A DNA stretch of 64,000 nucleotides from Cloeon dipterum (Eukaryota > Arthropoda > Insecta > Ephemeroptera > Baetidae). Shown piece after piece: positions 11,342 to 25,609 of this stretch; position 1 is the first letter of the stretch, and every line of letters begins with the position of its first letter. The notes beneath the pieces are model-generated. The model was given only the letters and a program-made list of their open reading frames with translations, did no database searches and had not been told where the DNA came from. Location: positions 24,573,681 through 24,637,680 of the forward strand of contig NC_088786.1 of assembly GCF_949628265.1 (NCBI RefSeq), written 5' to 3'. A program made the position numbers and the translations under genes.

Positions 11342-14300
11342 GCTGACTGAAACAAAAGACAAGCAAAAATTAGCCGATATGAACAAGATTAGCACTTAAA
11401 AAATATTTTTGTAAATGTATCGGACGTTTTAGGCTAATCTAGTTGTAATTTGAACCTCAAAAATACACTACCCTTACATTGTTTTGTAGAGAGAGATTCC
11501 ACTCTCTTTCCAAGTTTACATTGATTGAAAGCTTGAATGACACTCAAGTCAATTACTTACGCTTCTCTCAACTTGTCAACCTGTAAATCGCGTTTTGATT
11601 GGTTTAGAAGATTTAGGAAACTTCCATTTAAAATTTGTATACTGCATGCTTACGATTGACTTAATAAATCAATTTTATGAAGCATGGTAGATTGAACTAA
11701 TTTACTGCAGTTTGGCGCTGTTTATAAGCGGGCGGTGCAGCCGTAAACCTGAAGCCAATTAAAATCAAATAAATCCTAACTGCGATATGCACCGACCAGC
11801 ATCATTTTCCGCGCAGCTTGAGCGCAGAAAGAAAACCTGTTACGCGGCGATAAAATTTAATTGCAAGGGCGACTCTTGCTTTTCGCGCGGCGACTCAAGG
11901 TCAGCAGTTCGTTGCACATTAGTGCACGTTCTTGCCGTTAAGAAATGATAAATGCGCGAGAACGGCCACAGGGCACGAGTGACGCTCGAGATTATTTGTG
12001 CTTGGTCATTAGTAAAGCACTGCGTTGACAACTCAATTCGCACATTAGAAAAATTGGCGAGGCGGCGAACGTGTGCCAAGAGATAAATTATTCAGGTGCG
12101 TTTAGTCTGCATATATGTATACAATACATTGAAACGCGCGCGAGCATTGTTGACCTCCATTCTACCTTTTATTTGTATATTTGTTTTAACCTTTGCTTGC
12201 CACATGACACCGAGAACCCAAGGCCGCCATGTAAAAAGCTTTGTCAAAGAGCCTGGCCGTCGCACGGCTCTGTGCCGCCAAACGAAAATCCCACGTGACA
12301 GAGATTTGTTTCGGATAAAAGCTGGGAAAATAGTGTATATAGGCCTGAGCACGAAACGTTAATCACGCTGCTGCGACTGCTCGTTTTGAATGTTGTTTCG
12401 AGATCATTTTTAGCGTTTGAACACGTCAACAAAAAAAATCTTGTGGCTGGTTCAATTCTGCTCTATTTCAGCGTGGCGCTTTGAAACGCTACGCTTGCAC
12501 CGTTTCGGTTCTCTACGCTAATGATCCCTTTAATTGTTTGCCGGCATGGCTCGCTCACAAAAAGAAAACTAACGGTGCTCACATCTGACCGACGACGCTT
12601 TGCAGGGATGATGAAACACTGTGCAATGCGTCAAAATTTCAATACAATACGCATCTATTTCGAAAGTAAGCTGTGCATTTTTTACTGAAAGCTACTTCAT
12701 AAAGCAGTGAAGCAGGCTGAGTTAATATTTATTTTAAATATGCGTGTGATTTAAATATGAAGCTCCATCTAGGGAAAAACCTCCAAAGTTGAAAATCATC
12801 AACACTATAGCGAGTTGGAATTGAAATGCAGCATAGTAAGAAAGTATAGCCATTCTGAAAAATCAATCAAGTTTTTATTGCTTAAAAGCAAGTCGTTATA
12901 TTTATAATTGGCCCAAGGCCAACAAATTCATTTATTAAACAACACGTGTAGTCTCTTTTAGTTAAGAATGACAAGTTTTGACCCTACGCAGCCCAATTTC
13001 TCGTGGGAAATATTTTCCAAGGGCAATTTCAGCTTAAATACGTGCAATAATTCAATTAACAAGTGATGATTACCGCCACAAAGCTACCGCTAAATCACTC
13101 TTTGTTGAGCAACGATGAAAATTCCGCGGCAAATTTTTTCAAGGCATGCCGCGGCGAAATTCATTATTTAGTCCCATACAGCAGACGATAATGCGCTGAT
13201 GGTGCGATAAAAATAAAGTATCTGCTGGCAATGAAAAGTGCGCGCGCTCGTTACGCTGCCTGCTTTCCTGCCTGCCGGCCTGGTTGGCTGGCTGGCTCGC
13301 GAACGCTGAAAAGGAGGTGAAAGTCGACTCGGCAGAAATAACGACGATGCGGCTGCATACGACACGCAGTTCACAACAACTGCAGTGTCGTCTCCTCCGA
13401 ATCAGATTTAAATTCTCTTTCCGGCCGAACGGGCCGGGAAACTGAGTCGGCGGCACCGTGGGCTGCAGCAGGAAATTAACCGGCCCCAAGCCCGAAACGC
13501 TTCTCAGAAGGCGCCCACCTCTTCTTTTCAGCCGAATCGCGCTCTTCCCGAAAGCGATTCCGTCCAGACCAACGTGAGTCGTCTGTCTTCTCGGCGTGAA
13601 AAATAAGAAACTCGGTGCGCTAACTGCTGTTTTGTAGACGAGAGAAGGTGCACCGTGTTGCTTTTGATGGTTGCCCCTAGCGACCGCCTGGGATCAGTCT
13701 GGGGGTATTTTTTACACACGAGGGGGGTGGGTGGGTGGGCGAGCGGCTGCGAGGGCGGACGGCGGGCGAGGGGTTGAAAACTGAAAACAGATCCCTCGCT
13801 CGTTCTTTGTGACTCGCGTTGTAGACGCGCGTGCGGCGCTTCCAACCCGGCCACTTTTTAATTTCACGCGACAACAAATTGGCTTCAATTAGGCCCAAAG
13901 TCGCTTGAAACCAACGACTGTGCCAAAAGTCTGCGGAAAAATGATCTTGACTCACAGCTTAAGTTATATCGCACCACCCTACATTTAAATGGGGTGACAC
14001 TGAGCCGCTTATCAAAAAATTACTGCGAGCTTAAAATGAAAAATTTTTGCGTATTGTGAATTTTCCAGGTCATTTATGGATTATTCGCATTGTTCGAGTT
14101 AGTTTTATAAGAGCCATAACTGTATTCTGTAATTGAAGAGCAGCTTTTATAGTTAGCGATGCGCTTTTCCTTCACGCTTCGTCGGGATATCGACTATATA
14201 CCATGAATCATTACGAAGCATGCCTCCCATTCCGCAATCAATTGTAATTGATAAGCGCACACAAGCTTTTTCCATTCCTCGAATTGTTTGTTTATTTGCC

Positions 14301-16743
14301 CACCTATTACCCAGTGTTTATTATGATCGCATTCAAAATATTCCACCGCTATATATTCTGAATACTTGTCACTATGGTGCACGCGGATAATGAGCATGTC
14401 CCTCTGTGCGAATGTGATGCTCGTGCTTGTGAATTATGAAAAGGGAGAAGCAGCAGGACGTCTCGCGCACTCGGCAAGCGGCGCAATAACTTTTTTTGAC
14501 CCACTTTTTTACGTCTATTACGCACCGTTCTCTTATAACAAGGAACAAACAAAAGAGTGCGAGAGCAAAGAGGCTTCCTTTCTTGACGCTAAAGAAAATT
14601 GCCTCGGTAACAAATTATTCTAATTAATTCTGGAACACGCTGCCAGCGCTGCCGCTGCGAGTATTATTCCAACGAAAGTAGGTTTTAACGTGTGACAACA
14701 TTGAGCGCAGCAGAGCTAATTAACTTTCAATACTATGGAGTTCCTACAGCAACTCTGAAAACAAAAATGTTTTCAAATGCCTGTTTTGGAATTTATTATT
14801 GAGTTCAAACTGTCATAAAATGATGCTACAAAAATGATAAATATGAGCCTACGTGGCAGCCTTCGATGACCAGAAAAATTTAATCCTGTGATCAATCGCC
14901 GCAAAGTGGGTGGCTAGTTAATTTCGATTTTCGGCCGTTTCTGCTAATCACATTATAACGCCTATTGCAGACAGCCGACTCATCCAGAAAAAAACAGACG
15001 TCACGGACGAAATACAATTCATAACCCGCCTTGTTAAACTAGAAGACATGCTTGTGGCTGAGCAGGTTTAGTCAGCCGTCGAGGTGGATTTATAATGTTT
15101 GATCTGGAATATTTATACTTATTGTTAGTTCCTCGGCACAGTTATCGCGAAATTAACTCTCACTATCATTGGTCAAATATTCGCAGCGGTTTGCGAGCAA
15201 AAATGCTAAATTCTCAAGAAAAGTGAATGCAATCATCATCTTTTTTACATTGCCAGTAAATTTTAACACGTGGATTTTTGTAACATTTTTAAACCTATTA
15301 AATTATATGTACAATTCATTTCACAACAAGAACTTTCTTAAAAAGGTTAAATGGGGGAAGATGCCACACCTGCGGAGCCGTAAATGCTCAGCGGTCAAGA
15401 AAAAAGTAGGGGAGGAAAATTCAAGTGAATACACCATTTTTGGGTAATTTCCCAAGACCATATTATTTGAAAGTAAAAAAAACACTTCAAGATTGTGTTA
15501 TAGCTGGGCAGGAGCCCAAAAACGTTGTTATTAAGAATACAAAATTATTTGTTTACATTGTTGCGTGCTTAAAAAAATCTGAATGAAACAAGGAAGTGGC
15601 GATGGAATTCTCGATAAATTTGTCAAAGCAATGAGGTGAAAAATCGATGCGCGCAGCGGACCAGCTGGGCGAGGGTTTTGCTATGCGAGTGTCGCTTTCG
15701 ACGTCGGCGAGCCGGCGGCGGCAAGCAGGAGGCAAAACCAAGCTCAATTCATTATACAAACAGGCAGGCAGGCACTAGAAGAGCGATCAGCAGGCCCAGA
15801 GAGCGGGCGCGCTCACACACATATTGCAAGCGGCACACAATTATAGCCACCGCCGCTAACTAAGTTCAAAGTCGAGCTGCTACTAAAAATAATGACATCA
15901 TCGCCGCTATTTGAGCGGTTGCAACACGCGCGAAGCGGCCGCGTTTGATGCAAGAGGACCAATATCTTACACGTATTGGAATATTAAGCGCTCAATAGAC
16001 ACTCATCGCAAGCCAAATTTTAATATATTCGGCTAGGCTGGCGCGGGTGAGCGAACGCGCCGACGGAAGCTCATTAAAATCACGACAAGCGAGAGGCGAG
16101 AACGCATGCACTCAAACCACCCGGGCCGGGAGTGCATGCATGCTTCGCTTTCCCAAGGCTTTCTTCCTTCATTCTGATGACGGCGGCAGCGGTTCACTTG
16201 CACTCGCCGCTGTGAGAGCATTGGCTGCAGCTTTCATCTAAATTGCGTTCCAGCCTCTCGGGGAAACTACATCGACTAAAATGGCCTCGTAAAACTGCAC
16301 TATTCTATTGCAAAATTAGACTTTGTCCTCGCAGCTTCTATTTATTTTAGCTCCCAATAGTGATTTGATTGTAAACGACGATAGGATTGGCTTAGGAGCC
16401 AGATTTTAGCGCCATGTGAATGTTATCAAACGCCAGTTCCATCCGACCTTGGCTCGTTTTCTTAAGTTTGACGTTGAATTTTGCATGAAAATCGGCACAT
16501 TTGAGATTTTATTTTATGAAAAAGGAAGAAATACACACGCAGGTTAATCGGTAAATTAAATGAACTTAGTGGCTCTACTCTGCGTGGCAAATTAAATCAG
16601 GATTGTCAGCTATTTGTGAAAAGTCCGAGGGGAAAAATTAAATAACAAAATTTTCAATCTTAATCCATCCATTAAACTGAGATGAAAGGCCATCCCTTAA
16701 TATACAATTTGCTGCTGCGCGGAAATTTAAGGGTGCTATGTTG

Positions 16744-16761
16744 GTGATGATGATGATGATA
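16744..16761. repeat. (GAT)n microsatellite
   Basis: About six TGA/GAT triplets in non-coding DNA followed by an AT-rich tract. Confidence 0.8.
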
Positions 16762-19102
16762 ATATAATAAATTATTCTCTAACTAACGCGAGAGAATACA
16801 TGCGTATGTCAGACCACCCTTCACATTTAGGACGTTGATTGAAATTCTCAATTCTTCAGTTTCGACTATAAACATCGCAGGTTGAAGAGATGCAATACAA
16901 AAAACAAAACAACATGATTTAGTGTTATTACAATTCTTTCCTGAACTCAATTGGGGTGAAACACGAATAAAAATTACTAATTTATTTGCACGCTGAAATA
17001 TTATTTATTTCATTTTATACTTGTCTTGCTAAAATAGCATAGGTGCACTACAAGTGCCTTTCGATAGCTTTTAAAAACAACCTGGATGCATTAAAAAAAA
17101 ATCAGCAGAAGTTAATGATTCTGAAGCCACTTCCGTTATCTCTGAACCTTACATGATAAAATCTATAATTAAAGGGTTTCGCACGCTGACGCAGATAATA
17201 CTATCACATGGCACTATTCTGGCCCGTTTCACGGCGATGACAACTGCCCCAAATAATGAAACAATGCTAAAAGCGTACATTCGTGCGAGTGCCTCTAGGT
17301 CAAAGCGCAATAATTCTCGATACGCGTCACCGCCTTCCGGGGACAATCCAAATTCAAACGCACATTCCGTCAACAGTGAACGCTTCTGCTACGATTCCAT
17401 CGATGCGGTACACGTGAGGCACTAGCTCATTGATAAATAAGATTAGGCCAGACAAGCCAGCCCTAATACTTTGCTTATCAATTAGCGATAAGGTCGCGTG
17501 TGGTGTTTTTTAAGGAAATTCTCGTCGTCGGCTAGAGTACGCCCACGGGGCAACGCTTTGTGCAAGTAAAAAGGCGTCGAAAATTAGACTTGCAGTAAAG
17601 GTCGGCCGGCGTGCGTGTGTGAATTTGAAACAGCGCGATAACGTATTATTTCCTGAATTCAAAAAAGCTAGGTCATTGTCGCTGCTAACGGGAAACACGC
17701 CGCTGGCTGGCTTCGAGCAGCCCAAGAACGAACGACGGCAGCGAGAAGGAACGAAAGAAAGAAAGAGGGAAGCGCGGCTGGCTGACGGACGAGTGGCTCC
17801 AAAAGCGGCTCTGTTGCCATAGCTGCTTACGTGCATATTATTCGTCCCCCTTGGCGTGCGGCAAGATAAATTTCCCCTGCATTCACACCCCCGCGAAGAG
17901 GCGAGATTTTGTCTTGCGCTCGCTCGCGAGATAAGTTTGGAATGCAGATTAATTGATGGCCTCGTTAGACTAATTAAACGCGGCGTTTGTCAGACGCAAA
18001 GTTAGTGTGCTTGCGCGCTAACAAAAAATATTTGTTTCCCTTTCGACTGACGTAAAGCGCGACATCTCCGGTTTTGCGCCGATTGGTTTCAGCGCTCAAA
18101 ATGTGCAATTGTGCAGTCTTGTGTTTAGAACCCGCGAGCCAATTATGATGAAAGGATTTTGAAATGCTTCGCTAATTGCTGATGAGTGCAGAAAAGCAGC
18201 TTGCGACACACCGACCCGTCTCACAGTCAAGGTATCTCGGCACTCGTGCGCTGGTCATTTTCGCGGCGAAACGAAAATAACAGCAATCAAAGATAGCTAC
18301 GGCTCTGCCTTTTACTCGCTTCTGACATTTACTCTTCGTCATATAATAAGTAATATGAGTCTCGAGAAATAAAAATTTTGCGAACTCAATGCAAGGCTGA
18401 GCAAATTATACTGACTTTAGCTTTAAACACCGATTAATAGTCAGTAATTTCAGACCCATTTTCGTTTAAGTATAAATTGGTCCTCTTGAAACAAAGCAGT
18501 CGGCCAGAAGCGACAGTTGGAGTGCATCAAGTCATCAAGCCGAAGGCATTTAATTGAAAAGCCGTCGATTTCCAAGGCTATCCATCCAATTTACAGCTGG
18601 AGAGGTGGAACCTTTATGCGAGCGGAAATCCATTCTCAGCCCACGCGTGGTGCACACTTTGGGGGAAAACTTTGTTCTTCCGTTTACCCGAGCATAATTA
18701 AATCACTTCGTTTTCCATTTTCCTCTGCAGCGTTTCGCCACCCGGCGGATAGAGCAAAAACCGACCGGCAGCATATTATACTACATTAGCGTGCGCGCGC
18801 GGAGACGGCACTTTTGGGAGTTCCCTTAATTCCGCCGGCGCGAGCCAATTATAATTGCGCCACTGAATTCAAGAGCTCGAACTCGGCAAAAAACAATTCG
18901 TTTCCGCGAAGAACTCACACATGAAAAAAGGCACGAAATTCCGATCGCTGCGCCAGATGGGTATCATCGAAAAGAAACGTCCAATTAATCTGCCGGCAGA
19001 GCGTTTTTCCAGTGAAAATCCCGCGGTCAAAAAGTGCCTCGCAGACAGAACTATTGAAACGGGTGCGTGAGTTTTATACATAATGTATATGTATGAGTAA
19101 AT

Positions 19103-19180
19103 TGAGAGAGAGCAGCGCGAGCGGGCGAACGAGAGAGCGATGTAGCATGGGGGAGTCCCGCCGCGAGAGCGAGAGAGAGG
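19103..19180. promoter_or_regulatory. GAGA-rich block
   Basis: Several GAGAG runs interspersed with GCGAGCG, the sequence type bound by GAGA factor in Drosophila. No transcript start can be assigned; a regulatory role is inference from motif density. Confidence 0.3.
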
Positions 19181-20657
19181 CTGCTGATAGCTCAAATTTT
19201 CCAGGCTCGCCGGCTGGCTGCTCTGCTCTGCTTGTTCGTCCCAAGTTGAGCCCTGAAACAGCCGCGCCGCAATGAAGGCGGCTCTAAATTTCCACGCACC
19301 ACGATTAAACTTGATTACTAGTAAGAGAAAAAGTTAAACAGGAAATATTCCCAAACAGCCGCAGCATCGGTGGAAATGCTAATTATTTTAAAATAGATTT
19401 GATTTAATGTATATAGAGACTAAGCATTTAGATTAAATGTTTGACGAACATAAAGTCAAGGATCCAAAAGGCTGCATTTAAATTTAATTCGTCTACCACA
19501 GCTTTTTTCCGCTGCTTATTTTGAGCAGATCAAAGGTCGAGCAAAACGAACACTAATTGCGCGATCCAAACTTATCACTCGATATATTCCACTGACAAGC
19601 AGTGATAAAACTTAAGCTCCCCTTACAGATTTTCCTTTTTTAATGGCCGAACGTCGTCCGCTTTATAATTTATTATTTAAATCCGAGCCGGGTGAATTCT
19701 AGGCTTGGCTCGAGTTGCTCTCATGCATTTTTCACGATTTTCGTGTAGTTTGCCAGCGATGAGGCCACTTTTCGCATGGACGTCGAAAAGTTTTCGTTTC
19801 ACCTTATGTGTATTTCTCGTTGTCGTCGGCACACTGAAGTTTGTGTTCTCAACGCCGCCGAGTGAGAGAGAAATTCTCGAGGTCTTGGGAAACTTGCGAG
19901 CGCGAGAAGGAGATTATTAAACCAACGAGCAGAGAGAAAAAAGTTTAAATTGCGTTGTGTTTGCTTAAGCATTACAGAGCACAACGGCGAAAACAGCGTG
20001 CAGGAAAGGAGCTGTGCATATCGTCGTTGCTCTTGTTATCTTAATTACTTGCGGGTTCATTCACTCGCAGTTTGTTTCAAATGCCGCTTTCTAATAGTAA
20101 TGTCCAATTTGGAATATCGTAACAAATGAAACTATATATCTAATAAACTAAAAGAAGAATTTAATAGAAAAAGAGTTTTTAAGTTTTTACTGTTTGGTCA
20201 AAACACAATAATTTAAAAATAAAACTATCGAACTTTTTTTGAGGTAAAGATATAGCTTTATACAATTTGAAAAGGAACTTTTGATTGAAATTTTTATCGG
20301 TTGTCCCCAGCTATATTACTGAATTCCCAAGAGGACCGTCTTGAAAAATGCGAGCCGGAAGCCGCCTGTAGAGCGAATATTCCGAGAATGCGGCGTGACG
20401 ACAGTTTGCAGATTCCGTGCCTGGACGTTGCGATTAATATCGGAATGTATCAATTATGGAAGCGGGCGCGCGAGTGCACGGGATGCGGCGGCGGGGCCGA
20501 CCAAACGGCCGGCCGACCACCCCATGCATCCCTCACCCCTGCCGCTGTGTGATCCCTGCCTGTATCGTCGTAGTCACGCTGCCTCTATGTACTTTGGGCC
20601 CCCGATCGATCGACCAAACCTAAACGCAGAGTGAGCGAGCGAGCGGAGCGGGCGGGC

Positions 20658-20687
20658 GGCGAGAGAGAGAGAGCTCTTTCTCTCGCC
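20658..20687. promoter_or_regulatory. GAGA/CTCTC near-palindrome
   Basis: A GA run continues through GAGCTC into a TC run flanked by GGCG and CGCC, so the whole block is nearly self-complementary. It lies in a GC-rich island. Candidate GAGA-factor site cluster or simply a simple-sequence hairpin. Confidence 0.3.
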
Positions 20688-23600
20688 ACCGCTGGCGCGC
20701 GTATTATTGTGCAAAGATTACCGCCGCCGAATAATAACAACTTACTTGATTGCGCCCAACGCGTCCCAAACGACGAATTTTCTCCCAGGCTGCGGCCTGC
20801 GTTCACTTTTTTGTGCTCTATCAAACCCTTCCGCGCCTGAGGTCGTTTTTCGAGTGTTTTATTACACCAGCTAGGCGTGCAGGTAGAGAAATAGTGAGGC
20901 AAACACACCGGCCGAGAATACATTTTCCTGGTGCGTGGCGTAGGCCACTCAGCACTCGGGGAAGAATAGATTCTGTATTTGTTACATACGTATTAGTGCT
21001 GTTTCCCGCAAAGAGTCGTAAAATGCTTTGATGTAACAGGAATTGTTCGAATATTCGGCGAACGCAAGGAAAATGGCTGGCTGGTAAACAGTTTGAGACA
21101 GCGGGGAAATGATTTAATATCTGTGATAATTAATTGGAATCATTGAATGCCACTGCAAACAAATTTACTATCAATAATATTTCGGTGATTTTAGTAAAGA
21201 CTTTGTCGGTGTTTAAAATAGAGTCACCGTGATGGCATCTATAAACTGAGTGTTTTTTAACTTAAACCCTACATTTAGTTTTTGCCAATTTTGAAAACAC
21301 CTAGAGCCATCTATTTGATTGCATAAAGATAAGGCGGAAAGCTAAATATATTGGCTGTCTCATTCGCTCTCAAAAATTAATATATGAGATATGAGATTAA
21401 AAATGAAGGTATACCCATATTTTTTCGGCGAGTTTCGATAGGGATACTAGATTCAGACCAGCTGGACCAATAAATTTCCGTCAAACGCGTCTCAATGAAT
21501 TCTGAGGGGGAAACTAAAGAATTTCGGCCAGCATCCCCAGCGAGCCATTTCCATTCTTTTCTGTATCTTCTGGTGGTGGTGTCGGCGTTGCCGCCGAGTT
21601 GTGCTCGCTCGCTGGGCTCTCCCACCCGCCGCCGCACTAATAATAGCTGGCGATGACGCGAAGGATGCCCAACGCGGCCACGTGATTCGCTTCTTGACAA
21701 AGAGGGTAAATATTTTGCAATTTCACACCGCCGATCGCGCGCGCAAATTGGGACAAAATGGCCGACCTTTAACTAGACACTTGGCTCGCCAATTACGTGC
21801 ATTTCGATTAAATATTTCAGTGTGCGGTGCGCGCCGAGAGGGGCGGCCGTTTTGTGTGTTTGTTTGCTAGTCGGCACAGAACAGTAATTAAACAAACAAC
21901 TCCGCCGCCGCGATTATCTGCCCTTCACGCGCGCTCGCGTCCCACCACGTTGACGGATGGACTCTCCGTTTTTATCGTGTTATTGAAATTAGATTGGCTG
22001 CGCTCACCTGCCTCAAATCCATAGCAGCCCTCAATTTATCGATAACGACTTTTATATGCGCTGCGAAAGTGCACAATAAAAACGATTGTTCCAGCGCCAA
22101 CTGTGATACGGCAAGTGGCGTGGAGGCGAAAATTGGCAGCCGCCCATGCAATATAGGCGCGCGTATGTGGCGGCGCAAATTGAAAAATAAAGTGCGCGCC
22201 CTTCTCTTTGAGACTTAGTAAACGCCGTAAGTGGTGTTATTTTGGAACCGAACAACGCTTATTTCTGCGGGGAATCGTGCCAGCAAAAAGTCCGCACGAG
22301 ACACACGGTAGATATCAGAATCGGCAATAAATTTTCCGCCGGAAAGTAGGCAGCAGCACGACTCAGTTCGTAAATTTAAAGTAAACCGCTGTTCATTAAA
22401 ATTTGCTCGTTGAACCGTTTCGTTAGAGTCAGCGTTGCAACGTTCAACCGCGAACATCAGCAGAATCGACGCATTTAAACCAGCTGCGCGCCGTGATTTG
22501 CCTCGAAATCCGCCGCGAAATCCTCACGGAGCGAGAAGGTCGGCCACCGGCGGAGTGAGAGAAATTGCGATCCTTTCCTTTGTGCATGCAAAAAGTGGTG
22601 TGCATTGCGCAAGTTGCACGCTGTAGTTTGTATGTGCCGCATGCACGGAATAAAATTACACACAAAGAGTTTAGCGACCGTCCATGCGCGAGTGAGCGAG
22701 CGGCGGGCGGCCGTTTGGTGCCGCCCGCCGAAGCTCTACACATGTACGTATACATACATAAAATACGCTCAGCGGCGGCAAAAAGGGGAGAGCCGACCGG
22801 CCAGCCAGGCGCTAACCAAGGCCACGTTGTTTATGCGAAAATAGATTAATGAGCGCGGCTGCGGAAATTCATCATATTTATTTATTTACCATGAGCAGCG
22901 CGGAGGAAAATTGTAATAACTGGGCAAGAAAATGAAAGCGTAGACCTCAAGATATTTCGCACCCAAACGTCAGGATATCCGCCCCGTTGGCGGCTGGGCC
23001 AGATAAACTTTTCAAAAAGGAAGTTGGAACGGCCGCGACCGCCAATGCAAGGCAGATCAAAAGGAGGCTAAATGCAAGGAATGTCTATGGTTTCTTTACA
23101 CAAGATAACTATTTATCAGGTCCAATATCGTGAAAAGTTGTTCATCGCGGGAAATTTTCGCGTCTTTTTTATCTAGTTTATCCAAGATGCAAATTTAACC
23201 AACGGCTCGCTACTTGCTGGTTTGCACCTTTCCAGCATGCTTGGATCAATTTAATGGGACGACTGTCTAGCGTTTCAATAAAAGACCCCGGTGCGGGGAA
23301 TCAACATAGCTGGTCCTTTTCTGGATTGGGCTTTCTTAATTGAGGCCAGTGCGCCCATTTTATTCGTTCGCGATACGTTATGTGGACACGAATTTTCCGC
23401 GAGTTGTTCGCTATCAGGGGGTCGCCGCCGCCCATCTCGATCTCGAAAGAGGTACATCGGTCTATAGAAATCACAGCTTGCGGTTTGCTGTTCATTAAAA
23501 GGGCCGTTGATATTGAAACGGCTAGCCGTCCATCTACAAATAGTTCAAATGAACACTTTTAACAACTTTGAGGCAATTGACTGGAGGCTCAATTGTTTCA

Positions 23601-25589
23601 CTCTCTTTAGTGCACGTAAACAATTTGAGCGCGAATTCGAATAAATTTGTTAATTGGGCTGCGACGCTGTGACGGCGGGCCGATTGAATAAACAGGTTTG
23701 AAACTATCGCGGTGCGCGTGTGTCATTTAAAAGGATCGACCTCGGCTCCGTGAATGGGTTGCTGAAGGAAAAAGACACACGCGGTCGCTGCTTCGAGCTG
23801 GAGGAGGTTAAATTATTTTTCTGCTCATATGTCCGCTGCTTATAAAAACCCTTGCTTTGTCTTGGAATGCGAGAGAACTCGTTTTTCAAGGGTCGCTCGC
23901 TCCGCGTGTTGTTGAGCGACCGCCGACGAGGGCAGATGACCCAGTGCCTACGCACTTTTATCCTTTTCGTCCGTGTCCGTCTCTCGGTTGGGCAGGCCAA
24001 ACCTGCGTTTTTTGCCGCAAGGACCGCACACCGACGTTAAAACCGATCGATCGCGACGGCGGAATCAAATTAGCTCTTTCGCAGAACTTGTCGGAAGCAA
24101 GATATTTTCAATTTATGGGAAAATAAGCGCTCATCGATTTTTACTACACTTTCCGCGAGCGAGCAGATGTGTGCTGAACGGGTTTGAGGTATAAAACACG
24201 CTGGGCATTAGTTCTCGCTCGCTCGCTTGCTGCTGGCTAGCCGACAGCGTGCACATGACATACAAAGCAGGACAGATTTTATCGACCATCACGCAAAAGA
24301 GTACGTATAACATGTGATGAGGTCAACAACATTTTCATGAAAATTGCATGAGCCGCTGTCAGAGGAATTCGCGCGCACGATCAATTTAAGAGGCAATAGC
24401 CGTTAATTTCAGGAATTAATTACTTTTCTGTGTCATTTGACGCGGGGCGGTCAATCCGCGTGTTGGCGGCAGCGTGGACTTCCTTATCGCCGCCAAACTA
24501 CATCATAGCAAAATGAGTCGGTCGCAAGCGAGTCTTTTGACGGTTGACGGGGCGTTCATTTATTCTCGCGTCGGTGAAAAGATTTTTTATTATTTTTCTG
24601 ACAACGTGTGTGGTAGGGAGCTTGCAGATAATATCCACCCAGCAAGTGTGAAGAAAAGGCAAAAATTTGAAGGGATTGATGTGGAACAAGGTCTGACAAA
24701 TATGTCGGATAAGAGCGAGAGCTGGAAACTTTCCCAGCAATGCGGGAATAGCATCTTGAGAACGTCTCCAAGAGCACAATAACATTATTAATTAAACATT
24801 TTAATCCCTCCTTGTCACAAATTTGTGTGACAAATCTTTATAAGTAAATGCCCATATTAAATGAAATCAAAAAAAAAAATTAACAGAAAAAAATAATGAT
24901 AAAAACAGTTTTTGCCACAGAAAATAAATTTCATCCGCGCGAATAGCGGGCTCTGCAATTTATCTTCAACCTCGCCAAGCAGACATACTGGTGCATCACG
25001 CAGCTCGTGCAACGTGCAATCAGAGTTGCCAGTGGCGCGGGCACTCTTGCGAGGGGTGTAGCTCGCGAATAATCAAACTTATTATACTGAATTGAACAAT
25101 TTGTCTGGCGGTTGGGCGGACGAGCGGGCCGAAAAAAAGAGAGGGCCTCCAGCGCCAGCGGCAGCGAAACCTTCGCCGATTCGTACGCGGGCGAGAAAGA
25201 GAGACTGACCCAGATAATGAGCTCGCACGAACAAGGTCGCCGCTCAGCGATCGCTCTTCTCGTTCTCGCGCCACTGCGACTTCTCGTTGGGATCGGCCGG
25301 CGTCGCCAGCACAGCTGAACAGCAAAATGGAATTGTTTGTGAAGTGCGTGGAGCAGGCAAAGCGGCGACGTAGCCCTCTCGCTAGAGCGTGCGGCAAACC
25401 AAAATATATGTACGTATATCGCATTATATATGCCTGTACGCGCCGGCCGCTCAGAAATAGCTGCTGCGCGCGTGAAAATAGCAGACCGGCAGGTGCAACA
25501 GCCAGCCGGAAGTGGGCTGAATGAATGAACTTTTAATGCGCTCACTCATAAAGCTGATTTAATCCGACGCAACTATTGTCTTTGCTTTC

Positions 25590-25609
25590 GTTTGTTTGTT
25601 TGTTTGTTT
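25590..25609. repeat. (GTTT)5 microsatellite
   Basis: Five tandem GTTT units in non-coding DNA. Confidence 0.85.

Noticed and set aside
24931-25545. 204-codon open frame on the minus strand
   Set aside because: Same island effect: overlapping open frames on both strands, Ser/Arg/Ala-rich, no recognisable motif or start context.
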